Below are positions 1 through 6,685 of a stretch of DNA of 9,569 bases, piece by piece. This stretch comes from Oscillospiraceae bacterium. Lineage in GTDB: Bacteria; Bacillota; Clostridia; Oscillospirales; Acutalibacteraceae. The stretch is from assembly GCA_029012165.1 (NCBI GenBank), contig JAQXLO010000169.1:1-9569 (forward strand). The letters run 5' to 3'. Both the position numbers and the translations under genes were made by a program. Below the pieces are notes generated by a model that made no database searches, was not told the origin of the DNA, and saw only the letters and a list, made by a program, of their open reading frames with translations. Within the stretch, counting starts at the first letter, position 1; each line of letters opens with the position of its first letter.

Positions 1-6
1 GTTGTC

Positions 7-120
7 AAGGCAATACCACACAATCGAGGTGTGCGGTATTGCCTTCGGATTTCACCGACTGCGGTCGGCGACCAAAGGCGCCGCCTTTGGAATCCGCAAG
101 CCTTCCCAAAGGCTTGGTCG
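7..120. repeat. Hairpin-rich intergenic element
   Basis: Several inverted repeats are packed together. An 11-bp perfect stem pairs 7-17 with 35-45 (AAGGCAATACC / GGTATTGCCTT) and can extend by four pairs past one mismatch. A 5-bp stem pairs 55-59 with 64-68, an 8-bp stem pairs 72-79 with 83-90, and a 7-bp stem pairs 98-104 with 109-115. GGATT at 47-51 can also pair with AATCC at 91-95, closing two hairpins into a three-way junction, and CGACCAA (69-75) can pair alternatively with TTGGTCG (114-120). None of these stems is followed by a T-tract on either strand, so they are not obvious terminators. The density suggests a palindromic intergenic repeat or MITE remnant, or a structured RNA. Which of these it is cannot be decided from one copy. 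Confidence 0.45.
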
Positions 121-154
121 AAACTTTTAATCCCACAAAAATCCGTGATGAAGC

Positions 155-193
155 AAAAAATGGCTGCGCTTTCCGGAAAGGAAAGCGCAGCCA
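155..193 (-). terminator. Intrinsic terminator of the dockerin protein gene
   Basis: A perfect 14-bp stem (161-174 with 180-193, TGGCTGCGCTTTCC and its complement) has a 5-nt loop. Read on the minus strand, the stem is followed at once by TTTTTTGCTT (plus-strand A run at 155-160). It begins 16 bases past the stop codon of the leftward gene, the usual place for a Rho-independent terminator. On the plus strand there is no T-tract after the stem, so it should work in one direction only. Confidence 0.9.
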
Positions 194-209
194 CGATACG
201 TTTAGGAAA

Positions 210-3200
210 TCAGGCGGTGCGAGTCTGCTCTCTGGTTGCCTGATTGAGAGCAATGAGATTGGACTGCATATTTTTCATGATGGTGATGTCGGAGTTGTTG
301 ACATTGTTGTCCTCAAACAGGTCTGCCGCAAACAGCACCGCAGCGGAGAAATCGGAACCGGCGGTCTGTGCGTTAATTGACTTGGCGATGACGATATCCT
401 GATTGTTGACCAGACCGTCGCCGTTCAGGTCGCCGAAGATCACGAGGGTGTAGGTTTCCAGCACTTCGCCTGTGACATCGCTGACCAGACGGACGATGGT
501 GCCTGTGCCGACGTAGCCGATGTACTCAAATTCCAAGTGTGCCTTGCCGGTGATCCGGATGTATTCGTCCACGATCTCCTGCTCGGTCACGCCGATCTTC
601 AAGCCGTAGATGAAGCCGCTTTCGGGGGCGACAACCGCCTTGGAACCTTCGACGTCGATGCAGGCGGCGATCTCCACCTCTGTCCAGACGGCGTACAGCT
701 TGATCACCGGTCTGGTGCCGCTCCAGTTGATGTCCAGCGTGTCGAGGTCGGCTTCCTTCAGGGAGAAGGAGGCCATGTTCTCCAGATCCACAATGCCGCT
801 GTCCGCATCCGTTTCGGAGAATGCCCAGCCGCTGAAGGTGTAGGGGGTACCGCCGATCTCCACCTCCGTGTTCTTGTTTTCACGCAGGGTCACGGCACTG
901 CCCTCCATGGTGACGGAGGTGGCGATCATGGAACCGCTTGCGCCGTTCATGTCGTAGTTGATGGAGAATACTGCACCGTTCCAGCATGCGTACAGGGTGA
1001 TGACGGCATTTTCGGAGCCGGCAAGGTTCAGCACCTTTGCCCCGTCTGCGTAGGTGGAATCGCCGCCCTTGGTCAGAGACCAGCCTGCGAAATTAAAGCC
1101 GGGACGGGAGAAAACGTTAGTGGACAACGCCTGCTCGATGTCAAAGTAGAAGGTCTGATCGGACATGGAGCCGGCTGTGGCGCCGTTGCCGTCGAAGTGT
1201 ACCGTGTACTGTCTGGCATTCCAAAGCGCCGTCAGGGTAACGTTGCCGACCTTTTCGCTGTAGGTGCCGGCGGGATAAACGCCGTTGTCCCAGCCGCTGA
1301 CCTGCCAGCCGCCGAAGGCATAGCCGGGACGGGTCGCCGCAGGCAGAGTAACGGTGGAAGTGATGTCGTAGGTGTAGGTAGCGTTCCCGGTGATGGTGCC
1401 GCCGCCGGTGACGTAGGTGATGGTGTAGGATTCGGGTGTCCACTGCGCCGCAAGACGGACGGAGCCGTATGCGTCGCCTGCGGCAAGCGTGCCGGAATAG
1501 ACGCTCTGCACAGACCAGCTGCCGCTGTTCTGGGCGGGCATCCAGCCGTCAAAGACATAGCCTGCACGGGCAGCAGCAGGCAAAACGACAGCATCGGAAA
1601 CGCTGTAACCGGTGGTGTAGACAGAGTCGGTGATGGTGCCGCCGGTGGTGTCGTAGGTGATGGTGTAGGCGTTGGACGACCAGACCGCATACAGCGTCAC
1701 GATGGAGCCGGCGGTGGTGGACAGATCCTGCACGGCTGCGCCGTCCAGATATGTAGCGGCGGTTGCGTTGTTGGTCGCCGACCAGCCCAGGAAGCTGTAG
1801 CCGGTGCGGGTGTAGGTGTTGGTGTTCAGCTTTGAACTCTTGCCGTAGGTCATGGGCTGAATGAGCATGGAGCCGTCGGTGGAGTGGTTGCCGTCAAAGG
1901 AGATGTAGTAGGTGATGCCGCTCCAAACAGCCTTCAGCGTGACGTTGCCCAGCTTGCCGGCGCTGACATTGCCGGCGACATAGGTGTCGGTGCCCCAGTT
2001 GCCGCTGCCGTCCGCAACCCAGCCGCCGAAGCTGTAGCCGGTCTTTTGGGCAGAGGGCAGGGTGATGGTGGACTGGACGTTGTACGCCGTGGTGTAGCCG
2101 GTGCCGGATATGGTGCCGCCGTCGGCGTTGTAGAGGATGGTGTAGCCGGCGAGAGACCACTGGGCGTTGAAGGTCACGCCGCCGTACATACCGGCGGTGA
2201 TGGTGCCGTTATAGGTGATGCCGATGGTCCAGTTGCCGGCGTTGGTGGCGGATTGCCAGCCGGCGAAGATGTAGCCGGTCTTTTCCACGGTGGCAGGCAG
2301 GGTGATGGCGTCCTCGATGGTGTAGCTCTTGCTGAAATCGCTGTCACGGATGGTGCCGCCGTCGGTGTTGTAGGTTATGGTGTAGGTGTTTGGACTCCAA
2401 ACGGCAAACAGCGGGACAACCGCATCGGGTGTGGCGGTCAGGTTGATCACGATCTGCTTGTCGCTGTATTGAATCTGCTTGGCGGTGCTGGTGGACGCCC
2501 AGCCAAGGAAACTGTAGCCGGTGCGGACAAAAGCATTGGGGCTCAGCGCCTGGGAGGTGCCGTAGACGAAGCTTTGGTTCGCCATGCTGCCGCCGTTTGC
2601 GCCGTTGCCGTTAAAGGAGACGGTGTAGCCGTTGGCTTTCCACTCGGCATACAGGGTAACATCGCCGTATTTGCCGGCGGGCAGAGGCGTGCCTGCGTCG
2701 TAGCTCAAGGGACCCCAGTTGCCGCTGTCGTTGGCTTTCCAGCCGCTGAGGGTCAGACCGTTCTTTTCCGCATAGGGCAGAATCACATTGGACTCGATGG
2801 TATAGGTGGTGTCGTAGCTGCCGACGATGGTGCCGCCCGTGGGATCCAGCTTGATGGTGTAGACGGCCTTTTCCCAAACGGCGTACAGGTTGACGATGCC
2901 GTCCTTTTCCGTCGTCAGATCGGAGACAAGCGCTTCGTCCGCATAGATGGTGCCCGTACCTTCGGGGTTGGTCGCCCAGCCGGCAAAGACATAGCCGCGC
3001 TTGGTGAAGGTGTTGGCGTTCAGCGCCTGGGGATCATTGTAGACGAAGAATTGCTCGGTGGAGGTGCCGGAACCTCCGTTGCCGTTGAATACGACGCTGT
3101 AGGTATTGGGCACATAATAGAAGGTATAGTAGATGTTGCCGCGGTTATCCGTGCCGGACGTGCCTGCACGGGGGTAGGTGATCGTGCCGTCCTCGGAGAA

Positions 3201-5192
3201 CACGGCACCTGTCGCAGAGGTGGTGAAGGCATTGGGATAGGTGACTGCGGCGCCGATGCTGAAAGTTGGCACCTGCTGGGTCTTGAGCGCACCGACAAAG
3301 GTATAGCCGGGGCAGATTTCCGGTGTGAGCGTTACGGTCTGGATAGAGGTAATGGATGCGGAGCAGACAGTCTCGCCGCCCAGAAGCTCCACGCACTTGT
3401 AGGAGCCGTTTTCCAGACGCTGCAGAGCAACGTTGGTCTGGGTCACGGTGCCCTTAACACGGCCGTTGCCGTTGAGCAGAGCGGTGATGGCGGTGTCGAG
3501 TGCCGTGGCCACGGCGTCGGCCGTGGTGTATTCGACGGACTTGTCGCCGACGATGGCGTTCACGGACACCGTGCCGTCCACCTTGGTCAGCGCCATGTTT
3601 GCCGCATGGTACAGTGCGGAGTAGTTTTTCCAGTAGGTGGAGGAAGTGTCATACAGGCTGCTGCTGAGCATGGCGGAATTGGCGATCGCCTTTTGCACCG
3701 TGGAACGCAGGAAAGTCTTGTCGAGCATATGGATGTAGGTGCGCAGCTCGGAGTAGTTCCAGATGGTGTCACCGCCGTAGTGGTCGGTGCTGTCGTCGCT
3801 GTCGTGGTTGAAGTACCCGGTGCTGACCATATACAGGCCGGTGCCCGAGGCGGAAGAGATCGCTCTTGTCCAGCGTCCGTTGTACTTCACGCCCTCTTTT
3901 TCGGCGTTGGCAGCCCAGCCCTTGCTGTTGGCGGTGTCGTTGGAGTAGTGACCGGCCGAGGCGAGGATGCTGCCTGCGGAATATTGCGCCCAAAGGGCTT
4001 CGCCTGTGGCAGTGGCGTTCTTTTCTTTGGCAGTCACCACGGAGGAAGCAGGTGTGCCGGTATAGTTGGCGACAAACCATGCGCCGCTGTTTTTGGTGCC
4101 CTTGTCCCGGGTGCCCATGAGACCCACGGACAGGTTCGGGATCTGGTTGAGGTTGGTGTAGCGGCTGGTGTCCACGGTGAGCACGGCGTTGGGGGAGTAG
4201 TTGACGCTGGAAACCGCATAGTCGCCGGTGTTGCCGGTGTCGATTTCGTTGTTCAGGTAGTGGAAGGACATATCCGGCACAGGCGGAACGCCGGCGCTCT
4301 GGTTAAGCCATGTGTCGGGGGACAGATCGACAATGTCCGTATAGAAGAAGCGGCTGGTCGAAGCCGTTGCGGAAGCGAACTGGGCGTTCAGCTTATCGAT
4401 CGTCACGCCGGCATTGAACGAGGAGGAGAACGGCATCATGCCCTTGCCCTCGCTGGACAGGGCGGTGTTGGGGTAGTAGGTGCCGATGTTGGCGGTGTCG
4501 GTATCGTGAACGCCGCTGACCCAAGAGATGATGTCGCCGTAGGAATCCGTGCCCCGATTGTTGCGGGAGTGGATGGCGGCACCGACGGGCTGGGGATAGG
4601 GCTTGTAGACATAGGTATATGCCATGACCGTCTTGCTGCGGTTGTCGGACTTGTCGAAGAACGTTGCGATCCAGCGCAGGTATACGCCCGTGACCGTGCT
4701 TTCGATGGAGGGGGACATACCGGAGGTGATGTGGACCGGATCCTTTGACGGTACCATGGTGAACTCGGCGCCCGCATAGCGTTCGGTGCTGTCGCCGAAG
4801 GTGATCCGACCGCCCAGAGACGAAACACCGTCCTCGTCAAGCCACTCAAACTTGATTTTCACCGAGTCGGCGTTTTGGTAGTTGAAGTAGATATCGCCGA
4901 CACTGTCCTCACCCGTATCGCAGGTGATCGACCCGTCTGCATTTACGGTGTTGTTGACGTACCACTGGAAGCTCATCTCACGGTCAGCGTTGTAGCAGTC
5001 CCAGGTGGGAGTCAGATAGATCGTTTCCGGCACAACGAAGGTGACCGGTGCGATATCGTCCGATTTCGCAGTGGAAACAGAGGCGTCCGCCGTTGGAAAG
5101 AGGGACGACGGGTCTGCCAGACAGAACGAAGTCAAAATCAGTGCCAGCGCCAAAAGGACGCTGCAGGATTTGCGAAAAACAGTTTTCAGCAT
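210..5192 (-). CDS. Giant secreted InlB B-repeat protein with C-terminal type I dockerin
   Basis: This 1660-residue exported protein probably acts outside the cell, docked to a cohesin-bearing scaffold. The start at 5192 follows GGAGG (5201-5205) with 8-nt spacing. Residues 1-26 form a signal peptide: basic K3, R7, K8, then a hydrophobic stretch from about 11 to 26. Residues 45-490 match no family I recognise; they are rich in Ser, Thr, Asn, Tyr and Trp. Residues 495-575 look helical and resemble a FIVAR module. Residues 580-697 are a beta-rich linker. Ten InlB-type (Flg_new) repeats of about 80 residues occupy 698-1505. Residues 1508-1586 resemble the module often found just before clostridial dockerins. 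The dockerin lies at 1587-1642, with loop ligands D1588/N1590/D1592/N1596/D1599 and D1624/D1628/N1632/D1635. There is no LPXTG motif and no C-terminal membrane anchor, so attachment would depend on the dockerin. No catalytic domain is evident, so an adhesive or structural role is inferred. The reading frame is intact. Confidence 0.93.
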   Translation of the reverse strand: MLKTVFRKSCSVLLALALILTSFCLADPSSLFPTADASVSTAKSDDIAPVTFVVPETIYLTPTWDCYNADREMSFQWYVNNTVNADGSITCDTGEDSVGDIYFNYQNADSVKIKFEWLDEDGVSSLGGRITFGDSTERYAGAEFTMVPSKDPVHITSGMSPSIESTVTGVYLRWIATFFDKSDNRSKTVMAYTYVYKPYPQPVGAAIHSRNNRGTDSYGDIISWVSGVHDTDTANIGTYYPNTALSSEGKGMMPFSSSFNAGVTIDKLNAQFASATASTSRFFYTDIVDLSPDTWLNQSAGVPPVPDMSFHYLNNEIDTGNTGDYAVSSVNYSPNAVLTVDTSRYTNLNQIPNLSVGLMGTRDKGTKNSGAWFVANYTGTPASSVVTAKEKNATATGEALWAQYSAGSILASAGHYSNDTANSKGWAANAEKEGVKYNGRWTRAISSASGTGLYMVSTGYFNHDSDDSTDHYGGDTIWNYSELRTYIHMLDKTFLRSTVQKAIANSAMLSSSLYDTSSTYWKNYSALYHAANMALTKVDGTVSVNAIVGDKSVEYTTADAVATALDTAITALLNGNGRVKGTVTQTNVALQRLENGSYKCVELLGGETVCSASITSIQTVTLTPEICPGYTFVGALKTQQVPTFSIGAAVTYPNAFTTSATGAVFSEDGTITYPRAGTSGTDNRGNIYYTFYYVPNTYSVVFNGNGGSGTSTEQFFVYNDPQALNANTFTKRGYVFAGWATNPEGTGTIYADEALVSDLTTEKDGIVNLYAVWEKAVYTIKLDPTGGTIVGSYDTTYTIESNVILPYAEKNGLTLSGWKANDSGNWGPLSYDAGTPLPAGKYGDVTLYAEWKANGYTVSFNGNGANGGSMANQSFVYGTSQALSPNAFVRTGYSFLGWASTSTAKQIQYSDKQIVINLTATPDAVVPLFAVWSPNTYTITYNTDGGTIRDSDFSKSYTIEDAITLPATVEKTGYIFAGWQSATNAGNWTIGITYNGTITAGMYGGVTFNAQWSLAGYTILYNADGGTISGTGYTTAYNVQSTITLPSAQKTGYSFGGWVADGSGNWGTDTYVAGNVSAGKLGNVTLKAVWSGITYYISFDGNHSTDGSMLIQPMTYGKSSKLNTNTYTRTGYSFLGWSATNNATAATYLDGAAVQDLSTTAGSIVTLYAVWSSNAYTITYDTTGGTITDSVYTTGYSVSDAVVLPAAARAGYVFDGWMPAQNSGSWSVQSVYSGTLAAGDAYGSVRLAAQWTPESYTITYVTGGGTITGNATYTYDITSTVTLPAATRPGYAFGGWQVSGWDNGVYPAGTYSEKVGNVTLTALWNARQYTVHFDGNGATAGSMSDQTFYFDIEQALSTNVFSRPGFNFAGWSLTKGGDSTYADGAKVLNLAGSENAVITLYACWNGAVFSINYDMNGASGSMIATSVTMEGSAVTLRENKNTEVEIGGTPYTFSGWAFSETDADSGIVDLENMASFSLKEADLDTLDINWSGTRPVIKLYAVWTEVEIAACIDVEGSKAVVAPESGFIYGLKIGVTEQEIVDEYIRITGKAHLEFEYIGYVGTGTIVRLVSDVTGEVLETYTLVIFGDLNGDGLVNNQDIVIAKSINAQTAGSDFSAAVLFAADLFEDNNVNNSDITIMKNMQSNLIALNQATREQTRTA
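243..443 (-). other. Type I dockerin domain, coding segment
   Basis: Two duplicated calcium-loop/helix segments lie at residues 1587-1606 and 1623-1642. The first is a textbook loop, D-x-N-x-D-G-x-V-N-x-x-D. The second keeps Asp/Asn at positions 1, 5, 9 and 12 but has Phe (F1626) at position 3 in place of the usual Asn/Asp, and Asn in place of the Gly at position 6. Dockerins bind cohesin modules in cellulosome-type assemblies; no cohesin is encoded in the window. Confidence 0.9.
684..3101 (-). repeat. Ten tandem InlB B-type (Flg_new) repeats within the dockerin protein
   Basis: Repeat boundaries by residue are 698-777, 778-855, 856-936, 937-1016, 1017-1094, 1095-1175, 1176-1255, 1256-1328, 1329-1408 and 1409-1505. 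Each starts with a Y-T-I/V-x-F/Y strand, has a GY-x-F-x-GW core and ends in a beta strand closing with A-x-W. Three classes can be told apart. Type A has FNGNG...SM and T-x-TGYSFLGW (repeats 1, 3, 6, 9). Type B1 has GGTI-x-DS and ends in AQW (repeats 4, 7). Type B2 has GGTI-x-G and K-x-GNVTL (repeats 2, 5, 8). Repeat 10 is divergent and longer. Short DNA blocks are also shared, such as GTAGCCGGTGCGG on the plus strand in repeats 3 and 6. In Listeria internalins such repeats are small beta-grasp-like modules that extend a protein from the surface. Confidence 0.92.
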
Positions 5193-5205
5193 AGAGCATA
5201 CCTCC

Positions 5206-5215
5206 TTGTATACAA
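5206..5215. repeat. 10-bp perfect palindrome in the leftward leader
   Basis: TTGTATACAA is self-complementary. It lies between the -10 and the Shine-Dalgarno of the dockerin gene, about where transcription should start. It could be a small operator, but a 10-bp palindrome in AT-rich sequence may be chance. Confidence 0.25.
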
Positions 5216-5216
5216 A

Positions 5217-5246
5217 AGTATAGCATTAAGGGTAAGACGCTGTCAA
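5217..5246 (-). promoter_or_regulatory. Sigma-A type promoter for the dockerin protein gene
   Basis: On the minus strand a perfect -35 TTGACA (5246-5241) is followed by an 18-bp spacer and a -10 TATACT (5222-5217), which is preceded by TGC as an extended -10. Transcription should begin near 5210. That leaves a leader of only about 18 nt, just enough for the GGAGG ribosome binding site at 5201-5205. Confidence 0.8.
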
Positions 5247-5308
5247 TCGTTTTTCAAAAAAAGGACAGGTATTTCAACAATTCAGGCAATTTTTTGCCCG
5301 CTTTCCCC

Positions 5309-5336
5309 TTGACAAACGTGTAAATTGTGTTAGAAT
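5309..5336 (+). promoter_or_regulatory. Sigma-A type promoter for the zur-znu operon
   Basis: A perfect -35 TTGACA (5309-5314), a 16-bp spacer and a -10 TAGAAT (5331-5336) preceded by TGT form an extended -10 promoter. The expected start near 5343 lies downstream of the ATG at 5337, which rules out that ATG as the regulator's start. The last three bases of the -10 fall inside the large palindrome, so a bound repressor would block RNA polymerase. Confidence 0.82.
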
Positions 5337-5362
5337 ATGAAAATGAATTTCATTTTCATATT
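5334..5362. promoter_or_regulatory. Probable Zur/Fur-family operator
   Basis: This is a perfect 14-1-14 inverted repeat. The half-site AATATGAAAATGAA (5334-5347) is mirrored at 5349-5362 around the single base T5348. Fur-family boxes are AT-rich inverted repeats built round a one-base centre, and the inner ATGAA-T-TTCAT fits this pattern. Placement over the -10 and start site, immediately upstream of a Fur-family gene and a zinc importer, points to autoregulated repression. That the metal sensed is zinc is inferred from the downstream genes. Confidence 0.85.
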
Positions 5363-5375
5363 TGGCGGTGAGACG

Positions 5376-5780
5376 ATGCAGTACAACACCAAGCAAAAAA
5401 ACTATATCACGGCGATCCTGCGCAACGCCGACGGCACCCACAAAACGGCGGAGGAGATCACCCGGGAGCTTGCCGAACAGGGCGTTTCCGTCGGCAAGGC
5501 GACGGTCTACCGCCAACTGGAGCGGCTGACCGAGCAAGGCGTCGTGCGCAAGTTTTTCGTGCAGGAGGGCAGCGCCTGCTACCAGTACGTGGGCGACCAC
5601 GGCGACTGCCGCAACCACTACCACTTCAAGTGTGCCGTCTGCGGAAAGCTTTTGCATCTGGAGTGCGATTTCATGGACAAGGTTTCCGCCCATGTTTTCG
5701 AGCATCACGGCTTTACCATCAGCAACGAAAAGACCGTTCTCTACGGCATATGTGCGGAATGCAGAAAGGCGCAGAAATGA
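5376..5780 (+). CDS. zur: Fur-family metalloregulator, probable zinc uptake repressor
   Basis: A 134-residue DNA-binding repressor, usual length for the Fur family. Residues 24-60 form the winged helix, including the characteristic ATVYRQLERL-x-x-x-GVV stretch. The C-terminal dimerisation domain has the HYHFKC motif (H81, H83), with C78 just before it as a plausible sensory ligand, and two CxxC pairs (C86/C89 and C126/C129) typical of the structural zinc site. The start at 5376 was chosen over 5337 because 5337 lies upstream of the expected transcription start and inside the operator; GGTGA at 5367-5371 is the likely ribosome binding site. It is the first gene of the operon and overlaps znuA by ATGA. 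Family membership is certain. Zinc, rather than iron, manganese or peroxide sensing, is inferred from the linked importer. Confidence 0.87.
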   Translation: MQYNTKQKNYITAILRNADGTHKTAEEITRELAEQGVSVGKATVYRQLERLTEQGVVRKFFVQEGSACYQYVGDHGDCRNHYHFKCAVCGKLLHLECDFMDKVSAHVFEHHGFTISNEKTVLYGICAECRKAQK

Positions 5781-6685
5781 AAAAAATACTCTCTTTGGTT
5801 TTGACTCTTTGCCTGTTGACGGCATTGGCCGGGTGCAGTATCGGCTCCGCAGGGTCGGATAAACTGCAGGTGGTCTGCACCATCTTCCCCCAGTACGACT
5901 TTGTCCGTGCGGTTGCCGGGGATCTGGTGGAAAACACCCTGCTGCTGCCCATCGGCTCGGAGAGCCATTCCTACGACCCCACCCCGGCGGACATTCTGCG
6001 CATCGCCGATGCGGATCTGTTTTTGTACATCGGGGACAGCATGGAGACATGGGCAAAAGGCGTGATGTCCGAAATTGACGAAGAAAAAACGCAGGTGCTC
6101 AACCTGACCGAAGCGTTGGGGCTGCAGGTGTCCGCCCACGCAGAGCATGACGGCGGCATGGATCCCCACATCTGGACAAGTCCCGTGGTGGCGATGGATA
6201 TCGTGGCGCTGATCCGGGACACGCTCATGGAGCTGGATCCCGACAATGCCAAATCCTACGCCGACAATGCCGGCATCACCCTATCGCAGTACAAGCAGCT
6301 GGACGCCTCCATCCGGGAGACGGTGAACAGCGCCGAAAACAAGCAGATCGTGTTCGGAAGCCGCTTCGCCCTGCACAACTTTGCGGCGCAGTACGGGCTT
6401 GCCTGTACGGCGGCATTCGATTCCTGCACCGAGGAATCGGAGCCTACGGCGTCGGCAGTGGCGTCCATCATCGATCTTGTGCGCAAAAACAATATCCCCG
6501 TTGTGTTTTACGAGGAGCTGACCGTCCCCACCACGGCGAACACCATCGCCGCCGAAACGGGCGCAGTGACACGGCTGTTCCACTCCTGCCACAACCTAAC
6601 AACCGAGGAGTTTGACAGCGGGGAGACCTACCTTTCCCTGATGAAGCAAAATCTCGTCTATCTTATGGAGGCGCTGAACATATGA
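5777..6685 (+). CDS. znuA: Zinc ABC transporter substrate-binding lipoprotein
   Basis: A 302-residue cluster A-I (ZnuA/TroA family) binding protein that captures the metal outside the membrane and passes it to the permease. The signal peptide ends in a lipobox LAGC with C20 as the lipidated cysteine. Visible metal ligands are H64 in SHSYDP and H131 in DPHIW; a short His-containing loop (H121, H124) takes the place of the long His-rich loop of many ZnuA proteins. At the third ligand position, usually His ten residues before the YGL tripeptide, this protein has R196 within FGSRFALHNF, as in a Firmicutes sub-branch; H200 is nearby. The acidic FYEEL (E246, E247) is in the last-ligand region. The ATG at 5777 begins the signal peptide and overlaps the zur stop; an in-frame ATG at 5630 would add 49 residues read inside zur and mask the signal. 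Manganese is an alternative substrate. Confidence 0.88.
   Translation: MKKILSLVLTLCLLTALAGCSIGSAGSDKLQVVCTIFPQYDFVRAVAGDLVENTLLLPIGSESHSYDPTPADILRIADADLFLYIGDSMETWAKGVMSEIDEEKTQVLNLTEALGLQVSAHAEHDGGMDPHIWTSPVVAMDIVALIRDTLMELDPDNAKSYADNAGITLSQYKQLDASIRETVNSAENKQIVFGSRFALHNFAAQYGLACTAAFDSCTEESEPTASAVASIIDLVRKNNIPVVFYEELTVPTTANTIAAETGAVTRLFHSCHNLTTEEFDSGETYLSLMKQNLVYLMEALNI

Noticed and set aside
7..45. 11-bp hairpin as a transcription terminator
   Set aside because: No T-tract follows it on either strand; the terminator at 155-193 already serves the leftward gene.
684..3101. Regularly spaced similar DNA blocks that might suggest a CRISPR array or satellite
   Set aside because: The period is about 220-245 bp, in frame, and explained by protein repeats; there are no short identical direct repeats with unique spacers.
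1884..4748. A 954-codon open frame on the plus strand, opposite the dockerin protein gene, and a 432-codon one at 537-1835
   Set aside because: Both are antisense shadows. The translations are low-complexity (Gly, Val, Ala, Asp), mirror the repeat periodicity of the minus-strand gene and match no family, whereas the minus strand has a signal peptide, known repeats, dockerin, ribosome binding site, promoter and terminator.
5285..5298. GGCAA-TTTT-TTGCC hairpin between the two divergent promoters
   Set aside because: Only a 5-bp stem with no T-tract after it, just upstream of the rightward -35; probably chance in AT-rich spacer.
5337..5375. Upstream ATG for the Fur-family regulator, adding 13 residues
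   Set aside because: It lies directly after the -10, before the expected transcription start, inside the operator palindrome and without a ribosome binding site.
5630..5776. Extended 351-residue version of the binding lipoprotein
   Set aside because: The extra 49 residues are out-of-frame zur sequence and would place the signal peptide and lipobox internally.
5274..6056. 260-codon minus-strand frame opposite zur and znuA
   Set aside because: Antisense to two clearly identified genes, with an Arg/Cys/Pro-rich translation and no recognisable domain.
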